From the NCBI RefSeq assembly GCF_030348765.1, contig NZ_JAUCEU010000007.1, forward strand, positions 3,965,501 through 4,029,500: a DNA stretch of 64,000 bases, in the 5' to 3' direction. The notes below the pieces were generated by a model. The model searched no databases. It had not been told where the DNA came from and saw nothing but the letters and a program-made list of their open reading frames with translations. This stretch comes from Neobacillus sp. CF12 (GTDB lineage: Bacteria > Bacillota > Bacilli > Bacillales > Cytobacillaceae). Position 1 is the stretch's first letter; the number at the start of each line of letters is the position of its first letter. Shown piece by piece: positions 19,601-30,251 of the stretch. The translations under genes were made by a program, and so were the position numbers.

Positions 19601-19940
19601 TGAGTCAATGTACTATGAAATGAAGAAGCATACAGGCGAACTGCCAATTATTGGTGTGAATACGTATTTAAATCCGAACCCACCATCTGAGGAAGACATT
19701 AACAGCATGGAACTGGCGAGAGCATCAAAAGAGGAAAAGGAATTACAAATTCATAATTTACGCGCTTTCCAACAAGAACACGAAGCCGAAACAAAAAAAG
19801 CATTAGAAAAATTAAAAGCAGCAGCCGTCAACAACGAAAACATATTTGCAGAACTAATGGAAACCGTAAAAGTAGCAAGCCTAGGCCAAATCACAAAAGC
19901 CCTATACGAAGTAGGCGGGCAGTATAGAAGAAACATGTAG
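16674..19940 (+). CDS. icmF: Fused isobutyryl-CoA mutase (B12-dependent, with built-in GTPase chaperone)
   Basis: Interconverts isobutyryl-CoA and n-butyryl-CoA with adenosylcobalamin. The 1088 residues follow the IcmF layout. First is a B12-binding domain with the DGHDASI lower-ligand motif (about 23-29) and a GGGGVI loop. Then comes a MeaB-type G-protein chaperone with P-loop GTGGAGKSS (about 207-215), DxxG-like switch residues and NKFE base recognition. The large TIM-barrel mutase domain has [21 protein letters not shown] and [12 protein letters not shown]. It joins branched-chain amino acid or fatty acid breakdown to the beta-oxidation genes upstream. Close relatives with pivalyl- or isovaleryl-CoA mutase activity cannot be excluded. 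Confidence 0.93.
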   Translation: MTTTLVYQPKHHIRFVTASSLFDGHDASINIMRRILQASGAEVIHLGHNRSVEEVVNAAIQEDAQGIAISSYQGGHVEYFKYMYDLLKEKGVPNIRIYGGGGGVIIPREIKELHDYGIAWIFSPEDGRTMGLQGMINRMLEECDFLTVSADHAQHIENLPTGDVNAISKLITLAELHVDNNREAAAAAESLLEKVKTLTKEVPVIGITGTGGAGKSSLTDELIRRFINELPDKKVAILSVDPTKQKTGGALLGDRIRMNAIFNPNVFMRSLATRSSKSELSLAIKDAVSVVKAAGFDLVIVETSGIGQGDAEITEICDVSLYVMTSEFGAPSQLEKIDMIDFADLIVINKFERKGSEDALRQVQKQYQRSHMLFEKDTSEMPVYGTIASQFNDKGTNALFAALIEKINQKMGTDWVTSFTKQALVEKQNVIIPTDRRYYLREISETVRRYHQKAEEQANISRKLFQLEGAIAAVKETEANEEVIISLEAIKQATEEKLTPESKKILDGWEKTKAAYKADKFVTRIRDKEIITVLKTKSLSGLDIPKVALPGYKDYGEILRWVYRENVPGSFPFTAGVFPFKREGEDPKRQFAGEGTPERTNRRFHYLSKDDSAKRLSTAFDSVTLYGEDPDYRPDIYGKVGESGVSVCTLDDMKKLYDGFDLCHPSTSVSMTINGPAPIILAMFMNTAIDQQVKKKEAELGRVLSVEEFAEVKAFTLKTVRGTVQADILKEDQGQNTCIFSTEFALRMMGDIQQYFIDKQVRNYYSVSISGYHIAEAGANPISQLAFTLSNGFTYVEYYLSRGMKIDDFAANLSFFFSNGLDPEYTVIGRVARRIWATVMRDKYGAAERSQKLKYHVQTSGRSLHAQEIDFNDIRTTLQALMALQDNCNSLHTNAYDEAITTPTEESVRRAMAIQMIITKEHGLTKNENPLQGSFIVEELTDLVEEAVLQEFERLNDRGGVLGSMETQYQRGKIQDESMYYEMKKHTGELPIIGVNTYLNPNPPSEEDINSMELARASKEEKELQIHNLRAFQQEHEAETKKALEKLKAAAVNNENIFAELMETVKVASLGQITKALYEVGGQYRRNM

Positions 19941-19949
19941 TTATTTTAG

Positions 19950-19982
19950 CAATGGCTTAAAAATTTAAGCCATTGTTTTTTA
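19950..19982 (+). terminator. Intrinsic terminator after icmF
   Basis: CAATGGCTTAAA pairs perfectly with TTTAAGCCATTG, followed by TTTTTTA. It ends the fatty-acid block. Confidence 0.9.
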
Positions 19983-19988
19983 TAAAAG

Positions 19989-20289
19989 GGCTTTGTTAAA
20001 AGAAGAATTAATTTTGGCACGCTGTTGATTTGTGCGGAAGGCGCGAGACTCCTCGAAAATGCTATCGCATTTTCTTCGAGCGGGGGCAGGTTCGAGGAAG
20101 TAATTCAATGTCCTGCAGGAGTACGGAGCAGGAGAGACCCCACAGGCGCATGCGCCGAGGAGGCTCACCGCAACGCCTGTGGAAAGCGAAGTGCCTCGTG
20201 ACAGGCAGAAAACGCCTGTCACTGCGATGATTATTCAAAGAAGCTTCCCTTAGTGGAGTGCAAATCAACAGCACCTGTATAACAAAGCC
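19989..20289. mobile_element. Non-coding repeat element with terminal inverted repeats and an internal insertion
   Basis: Outer inverted repeats GGCTTTGTTA (19989-19998) and TAACAAAGCC (20280-20289) are perfect. Inside them GCTGTTGATTTG (20021-20032) and CAAATCAACAGC (20261-20272) are also perfect. The core (GAAGGCGCGAGACTCCT through GTGGAAAGCGAAGTGCCT) belongs to a repeat I know from many Bacillus genomes; a shorter relative lies after rho. Compared with that copy, about 60 bp is inserted at about 20055-20115, carrying its own hairpin (CTCGAAAATGC with GCATTTTCTTCGAG). GTGACAGGC and GCCTGTCAC form a further hairpin near 20198-20221. No transposase: MITE-like. Confidence 0.8.
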
Positions 20290-20389
20290 TAAACTAAAAA
20301 ATTATTTTTTTACATAGTACTAATATTGGCTATTTTTCTTATATAATAGATGGGCAAACAACAATGGATCCTGAGGGCTGGTGCGATTG

Positions 20390-20596
20390 ATGAAAATAAA
20401 CTATATGTATTTATTTTTAATAATTTCAGCCTGGCCCTTATACTATCTCTATCAACATCAACTAGGGGCGATTTCCTTTCTTGTACTGGCTATTTTCTTT
20501 CTAATCAAGGCAATGAAAGAGTTGAAAATGCTAAAAAAAGAAACGAAATCAAATGATACCCAGTCAAAACCCAGAAAAAATCAAGCAAAACAATAG
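20390..20596 (+). CDS. Small two-helix membrane protein, unknown
   Basis: Predicted 68-residue protein with two hydrophobic stretches (about 5-20 and 26-42) and a Lys-rich cytoplasmic tail. I do not recognise the family. The ATG at 20390 is tentative: the purine-rich GAGGG lies 12 nt upstream, and an in-frame GTG at 20381 is only 3 nt from it. A TATAAT at about 20341 may be its promoter. It stands between the repeat element and rpoE. Confidence 0.5.
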   Translation: MKINYMYLFLIISAWPLYYLYQHQLGAISFLVLAIFFLIKAMKELKMLKKETKSNDTQSKPRKNQAKQ

Positions 20597-20729
20597 ATAG
20601 AACTAGCATAAACGGGAGAATATTGTTTATAATGAAGAATATGTCAAAATACTAGCACTTAGGTGCTAAAATTTTTGCCCGTTATCACTCATTACATAGA
20701 GTGTTAAATAGAGAAAGGAAGTGCCGATA

Positions 20730-21314
20730 TTGAGTTTACAAGGTTACTCAAAAGAGCAATTAAAAGAGTTATCCCTCATTGAGATGGCGTATGAATTTCT
20801 AAAAGGCAGCAAACAGCCAATTTCCTTCCATGATTTAATTAAAGAGATTGCTGCAGCTACAGAAATTACAGAGGCAAATATCAAATCAAGAATTGCACAA
20901 TTCTATACGGACATAAATATCGATGGTCGTTTTCTTTCATTAGGTGATAACCGCTGGGGACTTCGCGTTTGGTATCCAATTGATACACAGGAAGAAGAAG
21001 TCGTTACCGTTATTAAACCGAAGAAGAAAAAGGCGAAAAAGGTTGTCGATGAAGACGAGCTTGAAGACTTTGATGAAGTGGATGAGGATTACGATGAGCT
21101 TGATGACTTTGTCGATGAAGATGATCTCCTTGATGATGACGATGAGGATGATCTTCTTGATGACCTCGACGATGTCGATGATTTAGATGACGACGATGAT
21201 GTTTTAGAAGACGATGATGTTTTAGAGCTTGATGATGAAGAAGACTTGGATGAGGATCTTGATGATGAAGAAGATTTGGATGAAGTAGAGAGCGAAGACG
21301 ACGACCTATTATAG
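20730..21314 (+). CDS. rpoE: DNA-directed RNA polymerase delta subunit
   Basis: Gram-positive RNA polymerase accessory subunit that speeds recycling and tunes initiation. About 194 residues: an N-terminal HARE-HTH domain (1-90) with AQFYTDINIDGRFLSLGDNRWGLR-type residues, then a basic KKKKAKK patch, then an unstructured tail of almost only Asp and Glu. The TTG at 20730 has AGGAAG eight nt upstream and gives the usual MSLQGYS-type start; the GTG at 20721 overlaps the ribosome site. Upstream of pyrG as in B. subtilis. Confidence 0.94.
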   Translation: MSLQGYSKEQLKELSLIEMAYEFLKGSKQPISFHDLIKEIAAATEITEANIKSRIAQFYTDINIDGRFLSLGDNRWGLRVWYPIDTQEEEVVTVIKPKKKKAKKVVDEDELEDFDEVDEDYDELDDFVDEDDLLDDDDEDDLLDDLDDVDDLDDDDDVLEDDDVLELDDEEDLDEDLDDEEDLDEVESEDDDLL

Positions 21315-21316
21315 GC

Positions 21317-21430
21317 TTGACTTTTTAATCCTGCACTTGTAGAATCTTTTTTGGGCTCCTTTTAAAAGGAACGGATCATAATTAGCTTATAAAGCGCTCC
21401 CTTACATTGCGTAAGCGGAGTGCTTTTTTA
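21317..21430 (+). promoter_or_regulatory. pyrG promoter and reiterative-transcription attenuator
   Basis: TTGACT (21317-21322), 17 bp, TAGAAT (21340-21345), then 7 nt to a GGGC start (21353). Downstream is a terminator: AAGCGCTCC and CTTAC pair with GTAAG and GGAGTGCTT, followed by TTTTTTA (21391-21430). In B. subtilis pyrG, low CTP stalls polymerase at the C after GGG, extra G residues are added, and this G-tract pairs with the C/U-rich 5' arm to stop termination. Every piece (GGGC start, C/U arm GCUCCCUU, terminator) is present here. Confidence 0.88.
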
Positions 21431-21487
21431 TTTTGTCAGTCAATGATACATAGCTCTTTCGGCAGAGCCGAAACTTCTTTAAGATAA

Positions 21488-23152
<1,665 letters not shown>

Positions 23153-23159
23153 GATTTTT

Positions 23160-23194
23160 AGTCCAGTTCTCTTTGGTGAGGACTGGCCTTTTTA
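23160..23194 (+). terminator. Terminator after pyrG
   Basis: AGTCCAGTTCTC pairs, with a few mismatches, with GAGGACTGGCCT, followed by TTTTTAT. Confidence 0.75.
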
Positions 23195-23224
23195 TATGGT
23201 TTTTGTTTCCATATATTGTCTAAT

Positions 23225-23350
23225 TGTACAAAATCCTTTGAAAAGTGTACAAAACAATAAAGAAAGTGTACAAAACCTTATAATAAATGTACAAAATCCC
23301 GGAAAAATTGTACAAAACCACCCCAAAAATGTACAAAACAAAAAACGGCC
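23225..23350. repeat. 21-bp-period tandem array C (6 units)
   Basis: TGTACAAAA recurs at 23225, 23246, 23267, 23288, 23309 and 23330, exactly every 21 bp, with about 12 variable bases between. The left border matches array A at 12405. On the plus strand all six units stay in one open frame and read as VQN heptads (VQNPLKS, VQNNKES and so on), with only synonymous changes in the core. It lies in the convergent pyrG-ywjG gap. Confidence 0.9.
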
Positions 23351-23370
23351 TCCATCAAGGCCGTAATAAA

Positions 23371-23868
23371 TCACTCATATTCCGCTAATATCTCATCTAT
23401 CGTGAATTTTAACCCATAATAAACATATAAAGCCGCCATCGAGGACGGATATCCGTACCGATTTCCGAAATCATCCGGCAATAGACCCTTAGTTAGCTGT
23501 AAATCGATATGGACATCAGCTAACTCAGCAAGTTTACCATCTGGTACCGATGTTGAAACTGCTACAAAGGGAATATCTTTTTCCTTCAGCGTACCTGCCA
23601 ATTCAACTGCTTCTGGATCATCCGAGTTCCGTGTGAACAATAGCACTCTGTCGGCACTGGTTGCAGCCTCCACATTAGTTAAAGCACCTTTTAACGGTTC
23701 TGCACCTTCTAACGCCTCAAATTCAACAGCCTTCATTTCTCGAAATCCAACTAGATAAATACTCTGACCTTGAGCGAGAAGGCGGGCACCGTCCTCAAAG
23801 GAAAACTCTCCTTTGTCTTCAATTCTCTTAAATAAACCGGTCAATTGGGTCGTAAACATTTTCATCAA
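23371..23868 (-). CDS. ywjG: DUF2529 (SIS-like) protein YwjG
   Basis: About 165-residue cytoplasmic protein of the DUF2529 family, with a SIS-like alpha/beta fold: strands such as SIYLVGFREM and RVLLFTRNSDDPEA resemble phosphosugar-binding segments. Biochemical role unknown. The TTG at 23868 has AAGGAG nine nt upstream; an ATG follows at 23865, and the GTG at 23886 precedes the ribosome site. It is transcribed against pyrG and spo0F, and holds the same place between them as in B. subtilis. Confidence 0.8.
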   Translation of the reverse strand: MMKMFTTQLTGLFKRIEDKGEFSFEDGARLLAQGQSIYLVGFREMKAVEFEALEGAEPLKGALTNVEAATSADRVLLFTRNSDDPEAVELAGTLKEKDIPFVAVSTSVPDGKLAELADVHIDLQLTKGLLPDDFGNRYGYPSSMAALYVYYGLKFTIDEILAEYE

Positions 23869-23946
23869 TTTAAACCACTCCTTCACAAAAATATTATATC
23901 TTTAAAAAAACAAAAGACAATTACCATAATATACCGCATAATAAAA

Positions 23947-23975
23947 AGAGGAATTTAAAGAGAAATGTCGAAGAT
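23947..23975 (+). promoter_or_regulatory. Sigma-H-type promoter of spo0F with overlapping 0A box
   Basis: AGAGGAATT (23947-23955), an 11-bp spacer and GTCGAAGAT (23967-23975) fit the sigma-H elements RnAGGAwWW and RnnGAATww with one mismatch in the -10. A TGTCGAA (0A box, TGNCGAA) at 23966-23972 overlaps the -10, so Spo0A-P could act there. B. subtilis spo0F is known to use sigma-H and Spo0A. Confidence 0.7.
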
Positions 23976-24033
23976 TATCTAGTGGAAGAATAAGGAATCA
24001 TTTATAAATAAAAAGGGTGGAAGAGGTGGAGTT

Positions 24034-24405
24034 ATGAAAGAGAAAATTTTAATTGTTGACGATCAATTTGGGATCCGCATTTTATTAAATGAGGTGTTCT
24101 CAAAGGAAGGGTATCAAACCTTTCAGGCAGCAAATGGAATACAGGCACTTGATATTGTTACGAAGCATGACCCAGATCTCGTCCTATTGGATATGAAAAT
24201 ACCTGGTATGGATGGTATTGAAATTTTAAAAAGAATGAAGGTTATTGACCCTGACATTCGCGTTATCATTATGACTGCTTATGGTGAATTGGATATGATT
24301 CAAGAGGCCAAGAATCTTGGTGCGATCACTCATTTTGCAAAGCCATTCGATATAGACGATATTCGTGCGGCAGTAAGAAAACATATTCCTCAAAAAGCGA
24401 ATTAA
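24034..24405 (+). CDS. spo0F: Sporulation response regulator Spo0F
   Basis: Single-domain receiver (123 residues) and second messenger of the sporulation phosphorelay: accepts phosphate from Kin histidine kinases and hands it to Spo0B. Conserved acidic pocket DD at 9-10, phospho-acceptor Asp in [11 protein letters not shown] (about 53), switch Thr in IIMTAYGE and Lys in FAKPFD. It is nearly identical to B. subtilis Spo0F through the middle and has no output domain. It has its own sigma-H-like promoter. Confidence 0.97.
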   Translation: MKEKILIVDDQFGIRILLNEVFSKEGYQTFQAANGIQALDIVTKHDPDLVLLDMKIPGMDGIEILKRMKVIDPDIRVIIMTAYGELDMIQEAKNLGAITHFAKPFDIDDIRAAVRKHIPQKAN

Positions 24406-24432
24406 TCATTTTTTGATAAATGTCGAAAAGTG

Positions 24433-24461
24433 TTGCCGCTTTCATTGTGAACGTTTATAAT
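24433..24461 (+). promoter_or_regulatory. Sigma-A promoter of fbaA
   Basis: TTGCCG (24433-24438), 17 bp, TATAAT (24456-24461). A TGTCGAA 0A-like heptamer (24421-24427) ends just before the -35, but such a heptamer is common by chance. Confidence 0.65.
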
Positions 24462-24631
24462 ATTATGGTTTCTTTAATAGCATTTTAGATTTTTGTTTGG
24501 TATGATACATATGAACTTTTACTTGTCCATTTATCTTTCTCGAGTATACATATTCAGTAAAACGGTAGGAAATCCTTAAGAGGGAAGTCCTAATTCGAGG
24601 AGATAAGTACCTATACCAAGGAGGAAATAAA

Positions 24632-25489
24632 ATGCCTTTAGTTTCAATGAAAGAAATGCTCATCAAAGCGAAAGCAGAAGGCTACGCTGTTGGGCAATTT
24701 AACTTAAATAACCTAGAGTTTACCCAAGCTATTTTACAAGCAGCTGAAGCTGAAAAATCACCTGTTATTCTTGGTGTTTCTGAAGGGGCAGCTCGTTACA
24801 TGGGCGGCTTTAAAACAGTTGTTAAAATGGTTGAAGGTTTATTAGAAGATTACAAAATTACCGTTCCTGTTGCGATTCACTTGGATCACGGTTCAAGCTT
24901 TGAAAAATGTAAAGAAGCAATTGATGCTGGTTTCACTTCTGTTATGATCGATGCTTCTCATCATCCATTTGAAGAAAACGTAGCAACTACTTCGCAAGTA
25001 GTAGAATACGCTCATTCAAAAGGTGTTTCTGTTGAAGCTGAATTAGGTACAGTTGGCGGACAAGAAGACGATGTTGTGGCTGAAGGCGTTATTTACGCAG
25101 ATCCAAAAGAGTGTGAAGAGCTTGTTAAGCGTACTGGTATTGACTGTCTTGCTCCTGCATTAGGTTCAGTACATGGACCATACAAAGGTGAGCCAAAGCT
25201 TGGTTACCCTGAAATGGAAGCAATCGGAAAAGCTACTGGTTTACCGCTAGTATTACATGGTGGAACTGGTATCCCAACGCATGATATCCAAAAATCAATT
25301 TCTCTTGGAACAGCTAAAATTAATGTGAACACTGAAAACCAAATTGCTTCTGCAAAAGCGGTTCGTGAAACATTAGCTGCGAAGCCAGAAGAGTATGATC
25401 CACGTAAATACTTAGGACCAGCTCGCGATGCGATCAAAGCAACTGTAATTGGCAAAATGCGCGAATTTGGTTCTTCAGGCAGAGCTTAA
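24632..25489 (+). CDS. fbaA: Fructose-bisphosphate aldolase, class II
   Basis: Zinc-dependent aldolase of glycolysis and gluconeogenesis, 285 residues. Zinc ligands and catalytic residues lie in HLDHG (about 84-88), [12 protein letters not shown] (about 133-144), GSVHGPYKG and VLHGGTGIP; the NVNTENQ segment binds substrate phosphate. AAGGAGG ribosome site. The B. subtilis neighbour ywjH (transaldolase) is missing between fbaA and murA here. Confidence 0.97.
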   Translation: MPLVSMKEMLIKAKAEGYAVGQFNLNNLEFTQAILQAAEAEKSPVILGVSEGAARYMGGFKTVVKMVEGLLEDYKITVPVAIHLDHGSSFEKCKEAIDAGFTSVMIDASHHPFEENVATTSQVVEYAHSKGVSVEAELGTVGGQEDDVVAEGVIYADPKECEELVKRTGIDCLAPALGSVHGPYKGEPKLGYPEMEAIGKATGLPLVLHGGTGIPTHDIQKSISLGTAKINVNTENQIASAKAVRETLAAKPEEYDPRKYLGPARDAIKATVIGKMREFGSSGRA

Positions 25490-25562
25490 TAACGTACTTT
25501 TATAATTAGAGGACTTGTCCTCTTGAAAATACTATCCAATGTTTGGTAATATGGATAATAAA

Positions 25563-25596
25563 TTGAAACCGCCCCTTATTCAGTGGGCGGTTTCAA
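25563..25596 (+). terminator. Strong hairpin after fbaA
   Basis: TTGAAACCGCCC pairs perfectly (12 bp) with GGGCGGTTTCAA around a 10-nt loop. The U-run is absent, so this may be a Rho-independent terminator of weak form or a 3'-end stabiliser. Confidence 0.7.
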
Positions 25597-25618
25597 ACTG
25601 TAATAAATAATTTGAAAA

Positions 25619-25636
25619 TTGGCGAAATTTGTCGAA
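25619..25636 (+). promoter_or_regulatory. Tandem 0A-box-like pair upstream of murA
   Basis: TTGGCGAA (25619-25626) and TTGTCGAA (25629-25636) match the Spo0A box TTGTCGAA at 7/8 and 8/8 and are exactly 10 bp apart, one helical turn, the spacing Spo0A uses for tandem binding. The remaining fbaA-murA gap to 25866 shows a TTGACA at 25638 but no convincing -10; I see no further gene there. Confidence 0.45.
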
Positions 25637-25866
25637 GTTGACATTTTAGAGATTAAAATGACATTAACGCAAAAATTTACCAATTTTTAAAACTTTTTTT
25701 CATATTCATACATGAAAATAATATATTGGTGTACACTAGATGATAGACAAGCTGTCGGATTATGTAATTTGCTGTTGGTAATAATTACCTAAAGACGAAT
25801 AATTATCATTTAGTTGATTAATAAAGGATTAACAGTCCATCCCAATGGCGTAGAAGGGAGTCGAAC

Positions 25867-27156
25867 ATGGAAAAACTTAAAATTGCGGGCGGATATCCGC
25901 TTAAGGGAACCGTAAGAATAAGTGGTGCAAAAAACAGTGCAGTAGCGTTGATACCAGCAACCATTTTAGCAGAATCACCAGTGACAATAGAAGGGCTGCC
26001 GGATATTTCCGATGTAGAAATATTGAAGGACTTGCTCGAGGAAATTGGCGGGAAGGTAGAACTTTCGGATGATTTTGATATGACGGTTGACCCATCGTCG
26101 ATGATTTCGATGCCATTGCCAAACGGAAAAGTAAAGAAGCTTCGTGCCTCTTACTATCTCATGGGGGCGATGCTCGGCCGTTTTAAAAAGGCTGTCATCG
26201 GTTTACCGGGTGGCTGTCATCTTGGGCCGCGGCCAATTGATCAGCATATTAAGGGATTTGAAGCACTTGGTGCTCAGGTGACAAATGAGCAGGGGGCTAT
26301 TTATTTGCGTGCGGACGAACTCCGAGGTGCACGTATTTATTTGGATGTTGTCAGCGTTGGGGCAACGATTAATATCATGTTAGCGGCGGTAAGAGCGAAG
26401 GGCCGGACAATTATTGAGAATGCTGCGAAAGAACCAGAAATCATTGATGTCGCTACTCTACTAACAAATATGGGAGCGAAAATCAAGGGCGCAGGAACCG
26501 ATGTCATACGGATTGATGGAGTCGATAGTCTTCATGGATGTCGTCATACGATTATTCCTGACCGAATTGAAGCAGGAACCTATATGATTTTAGGAGCTGC
26601 GGTTGGTGAAGGCGTTTTAATCGATAATGTGATTCCACAGCACTTAGAGTCCTTAATTGCCAAGTTGCGTGAAATGGGCGTGAAAATTGAAACTGGCGAC
26701 GACCAGGTGTTTGTCAGCAGTTCAGATAAGCTGAAGTCTGTTGATATTAAAACACTCGTTTATCCTGGTTTTCCAACCGACCTGCAACAGCCGTTTACCA
26801 CACTTTTAACAAGAGCTTCGGGTTCTAGTGTCGTAACCGATACTATTTATGGTGCCCGTTTCAAACATATTGATGAATTAAGAAGAATGAATGCGAACAT
26901 TAAAGTAGAAGGCCGCTCAGCGATTATTAGCGGACCGGTGAAGCTTCAGGGGGCGAAAGTAAAGGCAAGTGATCTTAGAGCAGGAGCAGCGCTGGTAATA
27001 GCCGGACTTCTAGCTGAAGGAATTACCGAAGTAACAGGTCTTGAGCATATTGACCGTGGTTATAGCCATCTAGTTGAAAAATTAAATGGCCTTGGTGCTA
27101 CCGTATGGCGTGAAGCTCTATCAAAAGAAGAAGTAGAACAACTAAAGAATACGTAA
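25867..27156 (+). CDS. murA: UDP-N-acetylglucosamine 1-carboxyvinyltransferase (MurA2 type)
   Basis: First committed step of peptidoglycan precursor synthesis: adds enolpyruvate from PEP to UDP-GlcNAc. 429 residues with the EPSP-synthase-like inside-out barrels. [10 protein letters not shown] at about 20-29 and the PEP-reactive Cys in [16 protein letters not shown] (near 117) are present. By position (fbaA side, before glpX and rho) it is the murAB/murZ paralogue; a second murA probably lies elsewhere. Confidence 0.96.
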   Translation: MEKLKIAGGYPLKGTVRISGAKNSAVALIPATILAESPVTIEGLPDISDVEILKDLLEEIGGKVELSDDFDMTVDPSSMISMPLPNGKVKKLRASYYLMGAMLGRFKKAVIGLPGGCHLGPRPIDQHIKGFEALGAQVTNEQGAIYLRADELRGARIYLDVVSVGATINIMLAAVRAKGRTIIENAAKEPEIIDVATLLTNMGAKIKGAGTDVIRIDGVDSLHGCRHTIIPDRIEAGTYMILGAAVGEGVLIDNVIPQHLESLIAKLREMGVKIETGDDQVFVSSSDKLKSVDIKTLVYPGFPTDLQQPFTTLLTRASGSSVVTDTIYGARFKHIDELRRMNANIKVEGRSAIISGPVKLQGAKVKASDLRAGAALVIAGLLAEGITEVTGLEHIDRGYSHLVEKLNGLGATVWREALSKEEVEQLKNT

Positions 27157-27236
27157 ATAAGCTATACTAATTCCTCGAATCTGTTATACTAATATTATTA
27201 AAAAAGTATAAACAGAAAAATTGGGGGATTGAGAAC

Positions 27237-28199
27237 ATGGAGAGAAGTTTATCTATGGAGCTTGTTCGCGTTACTGAAGCGGCTGCACTTGCTTCAGCAC
27301 GTTGGATGGGACGCGGGAAAAAGGATGAGGCGGATGGAGCAGCAACTTCTGCGATGCGTGATGTGTTTGACACGATTCCGATGAAGGGAACCGTTGTGAT
27401 TGGCGAAGGCGAAATGGACGAGGCCCCAATGCTGTATATTGGTGAAAAGCTTGGTACTGGATACGGACCGCGTGTCGATGTAGCCGTTGATCCACTTGAA
27501 GGTACAAACATTTTAGCCGCAGGCGGTTGGAATGCCTTGGCTGTTCTAGCGATCGCTGACAATGGCAACCTGCTTCACGCACCAGATATGTATATGGAGA
27601 AAATTGCTGTCGGTCCTGAAGCTGTAGGGTTAATCGATATCAATGCTTCAGTCCTTGATAACCTGAAAGCAGTAGCGAAGGCAAAAAACAAGGATATTGA
27701 AGACGTTGTGGCAACGGTTTTAAACCGCCCGCGCCACGAACATATTATTGCTCAACTCCGTGAGGCTGGCGCACGAATTAAATTGATTAATGATGGCGAT
27801 GTAGCAGGTGCTATCAATACCGCTTTTGATAACACAGGCGTTGATATTTTATTTGGCTCTGGTGGTGCACCGGAAGGCGTAATCTCCGCCGTAGCCTTAA
27901 AATGTCTTGGCGGTGAAATCATCGGGAAATTACTGCCGCAGAGCGATGCCGAGTTAGAGCGTTGTGTGAAAATGGGACTAGATGTCAATAAGGTTCTTCG
28001 CATGGAAGACCTTGTTAAAGGAGACGACGCTATTTTCGCTGCAACGGGTGTAACAGACGGGGAATTACTGCGCGGTGTTCAATTTAAGGGTGCGTACGGC
28101 TCTACTCATTCAATCGTTATGCGTGCTAAATCAGGCACTGTCCGATTTGTCGAAGGTCGTCACAGTTTGAAAAAGAAACCGAATTTAGTGATTAGATAA
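27237..28199 (+). CDS. glpX: Fructose-1,6-bisphosphatase, class II
   Basis: Gluconeogenic phosphatase, GlpX type, 320 residues. The metal-binding and Li-sensitive phosphatase motifs appear as [13 protein letters not shown] (about 56-68) and VDPLEGTN (about 84-91), with [10 protein letters not shown] in the second half. It starts [29 protein letters not shown], typical for the family. GGGGATTGAG precedes the ATG. It follows murA after 80 nt and may share its transcript. Confidence 0.95.
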   Translation: MERSLSMELVRVTEAAALASARWMGRGKKDEADGAATSAMRDVFDTIPMKGTVVIGEGEMDEAPMLYIGEKLGTGYGPRVDVAVDPLEGTNILAAGGWNALAVLAIADNGNLLHAPDMYMEKIAVGPEAVGLIDINASVLDNLKAVAKAKNKDIEDVVATVLNRPRHEHIIAQLREAGARIKLINDGDVAGAINTAFDNTGVDILFGSGGAPEGVISAVALKCLGGEIIGKLLPQSDAELERCVKMGLDVNKVLRMEDLVKGDDAIFAATGVTDGELLRGVQFKGAYGSTHSIVMRAKSGTVRFVEGRHSLKKKPNLVIR

Positions 28200-28220
28200 A
28201 TTTTTATAGTAAACACTTAC

Positions 28221-28251
28221 TAAGAGACTAGATTTTAATTCTAGTCTCTTA
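28221..28251 (+). terminator. Hairpin after glpX
   Basis: TAAGAGACTAGA pairs perfectly (12 bp) with TCTAGTCTCTTA. The following bases are T-poor. The rest of the glpX-rho gap (to 28474) is AT-rich leader without a further feature I can support. Confidence 0.65.
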
Positions 28252-28474
28252 TCTCCATAAAAATCTATTATCTCCTTCTAATTGAAAATTCCAGTTGATT
28301 ATTTTTTTACAACAAGGGTACAATAGATAGTGTTTTTAAAAACAAAAAGATTCTGCTATTCTATTCATTTCTAATATTTCCTCTCTTTTTTTAAGTAATT
28401 AAAAAAACCCTCTATTATACGATTGGTTCTCGCAAAAACGAAAATAGAGTAAAAATTTTAAAGTGTGGTGTACT

Positions 28475-29740
28475 ATGGAATTAACAATATCAAGTTTAGA
28501 AAACATGAAGCTAAAAGAGCTTTATGAGCTTGCGCGCGAATTTAAAGTGACCTATTATAGCAAGTTATCGAAAAAGGAACTTATTTTTGCCATTCTAAAA
28601 TCACGTGCAGAACAACAGGGATACTTTTTTATGGAAGGTGTTCTTGAAATTATCCAGTCGGAAGGATTTGGCTTTTTACGACCGATTAACTACTCGCCAA
28701 GTTCAGAAGATATTTATATTTCAGCGTCGCAAATCCGTCGTTTCGATCTTCGAAATGGGGATAAAGTATCTGGTAAGGTTCGACCTCCAAAGGAAAATGA
28801 ACGTTATTACGGACTGTTACATGTAGAAGCAGTTAACGGCGAAGACCCAGAATCAGCAAAGGAACGTGTTCACTTCCCAGCACTAACTCCTCTCTATCCA
28901 AATAGACATATGAAACTCGAAACAACTCCAAAATATATTTCAACAAGAATTATGGATGTAGTTGCTCCAGTTGGTTTTGGACAAAGGGGCTTAATAGTAG
29001 CGCCTCCAAAGGCAGGGAAAACGATGCTGTTAAAGGAAATCGCCAACAGCATTACCACTAATCATCCAGAAGTGGAATTAATTGTGCTTTTAATCGATGA
29101 GCGTCCGGAGGAAGTTACCGATATCGAGCGTTCTGTTGCCGGCGATGTTGTCAGCTCCACGTTTGATGAGGTGCCAGAAAACCATATTAAAGTGGCAGAG
29201 TTGGTGCTTGACCGGGCAATGCGCCTAGTTGAGCATAAACGCGATGTGGTCATTTTGATGGACAGTATCACTCGTTTGGCTCGTGCCTATAACTTGGTCA
29301 TTCCGCCAAGCGGGCGTACACTTTCTGGTGGTATTGATCCAGCAGCCTTCCACCGTCCGAAGCGTTTCTTTGGGGCAGCCCGAAACATTGAAGAAGGCGG
29401 AAGCTTAACCATCCTTGCGACGGCATTAGTCGATACAGGTTCACGGATGGATGACGTTATTTATGAAGAATTTAAAGGGACAGGAAATATGGAATTGCAT
29501 CTGGATCGTCAACTTGCAGAACGCCGTATCTTCCCTGCGCTTGACATTCGCCGCTCTGGTACACGGAAAGAAGAACTCCTTCTTCCAAAAGACCATCTGG
29601 ACAAGCTATGGGCCATCCGAAAATCGATGTCCGACTCACCAGACTTCGCCGAGCGCTTCCTGAAAAAATTAAAACAAACAAAATCCAACGAAGAGTTCTT
29701 CGCACAAATTGGGGAAGAACTAAAGGGAAGACGGTCATAA
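28475..29740 (+). CDS. rho: Transcription termination factor Rho
   Basis: Hexameric RNA helicase that ends transcription. About 421 residues: N-terminal helix bundle and cold-shock-type RNA-binding domain (EGFGFLRP at about 52-59), Walker A PPKAGKT (about 171-177), Walker B VVILMDS and the Q/R-loop around [11 protein letters not shown] prefer the ATG at 28475 ([19 protein letters not shown], as in B. subtilis); GTG 28463 is an in-frame alternative and neither has a strong ribosome site, which may reflect control of rho. Confidence 0.96.
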   Translation: MELTISSLENMKLKELYELAREFKVTYYSKLSKKELIFAILKSRAEQQGYFFMEGVLEIIQSEGFGFLRPINYSPSSEDIYISASQIRRFDLRNGDKVSGKVRPPKENERYYGLLHVEAVNGEDPESAKERVHFPALTPLYPNRHMKLETTPKYISTRIMDVVAPVGFGQRGLIVAPPKAGKTMLLKEIANSITTNHPEVELIVLLIDERPEEVTDIERSVAGDVVSSTFDEVPENHIKVAELVLDRAMRLVEHKRDVVILMDSITRLARAYNLVIPPSGRTLSGGIDPAAFHRPKRFFGAARNIEEGGSLTILATALVDTGSRMDDVIYEEFKGTGNMELHLDRQLAERRIFPALDIRRSGTRKEELLLPKDHLDKLWAIRKSMSDSPDFAERFLKKLKQTKSNEEFFAQIGEELKGRRS

Positions 29741-29748
29741 TTTTATGA

Positions 29749-29876
29749 TTGGAGCGGAAGGTGCGAGACTCCTGCGGGAGTACGGGGCAGGGGGAGACCC
29801 CGCAGGCGCTTAAGCGCCGAGGAGGCTCCCCGGCACGCCCGCGGAAAGCGAAGCACCTGGAGCGGAAATCTGCAGA
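29749..29876. repeat. Bacillus-type GC-rich structured repeat after rho
   Basis: GGAGCGGAAGGTGCGAGACT at the left and GCACCTGGAGCGGAAAT at the right flank a core with GGGGAGACCCCGCAGGCG and GCGCCGAGGAGGCTCCCC, which folds into several stems. It is the same family as the core of 19989-20289 but without outer inverted repeats or insertion. I recognise it as a widespread intergenic repeat of Bacillus genomes; role unknown. Confidence 0.8.
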
Positions 29877-30025
29877 AAATTATAACCATAAAAACCCAAC
29901 TTGCCAAAATAGGTTCACCTTGTTATAATGTGAACAGTGTGTTTTTAGTATTTGGTGCTCGTCTTTAAGACAGGCATTTATATAACTCTGTTTCGAATGA
30001 TTCAGGGCGGAAGGAGATGAAAAGA

Positions 30026-30244
30026 ATGAAAGCAGGAATTCATCCAAATTATAAAATGGTACAGGTGACTTGTGCATGCGGAAACACTTTTGAAACTGGT
30101 TCAGTTAAAAAAGAAATTCGCGTTGAAACTTGTTCAGAATGTCATCCGTTCTATACTGGTCGTCAAAAATTCGCTGAAGCTGGTGGACGTGTAGACCGTT
30201 TCAATAAGAAATACGGCCTTAAAGATCTTCACGCACAACAATAA
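30026..30244 (+). CDS. rpmE: 50S ribosomal protein L31, zinc-binding form
   Basis: 72-residue ribosomal protein L31. Cysteines in CACG (about 13-15) and CSEC (about 33-36) are the zinc ligands that mark the housekeeping, zinc-containing type rather than the zinc-starvation paralogue. ATG 30026 ([10 protein letters not shown]) has AAGGAG nine nt upstream; the ATG at 30017 overlaps it. Follows rho as in B. subtilis. Confidence 0.96.
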   Translation: MKAGIHPNYKMVQVTCACGNTFETGSVKKEIRVETCSECHPFYTGRQKFAEAGGRVDRFNKKYGLKDLHAQQ

Positions 30245-30251
30245 TCACACA

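Noticed and set aside
23225..23350. CRISPR-like array
   Set aside because: The repeated core is only 9 bp with 12-bp intervals, far below CRISPR repeat and spacer size, and no cas genes are near.
24421..24427. Single TGTCGAA 0A box before fbaA
   Set aside because: A degenerate heptamer is expected many times in 64 kb; only the tandem pair at 25619 is kept as a candidate.
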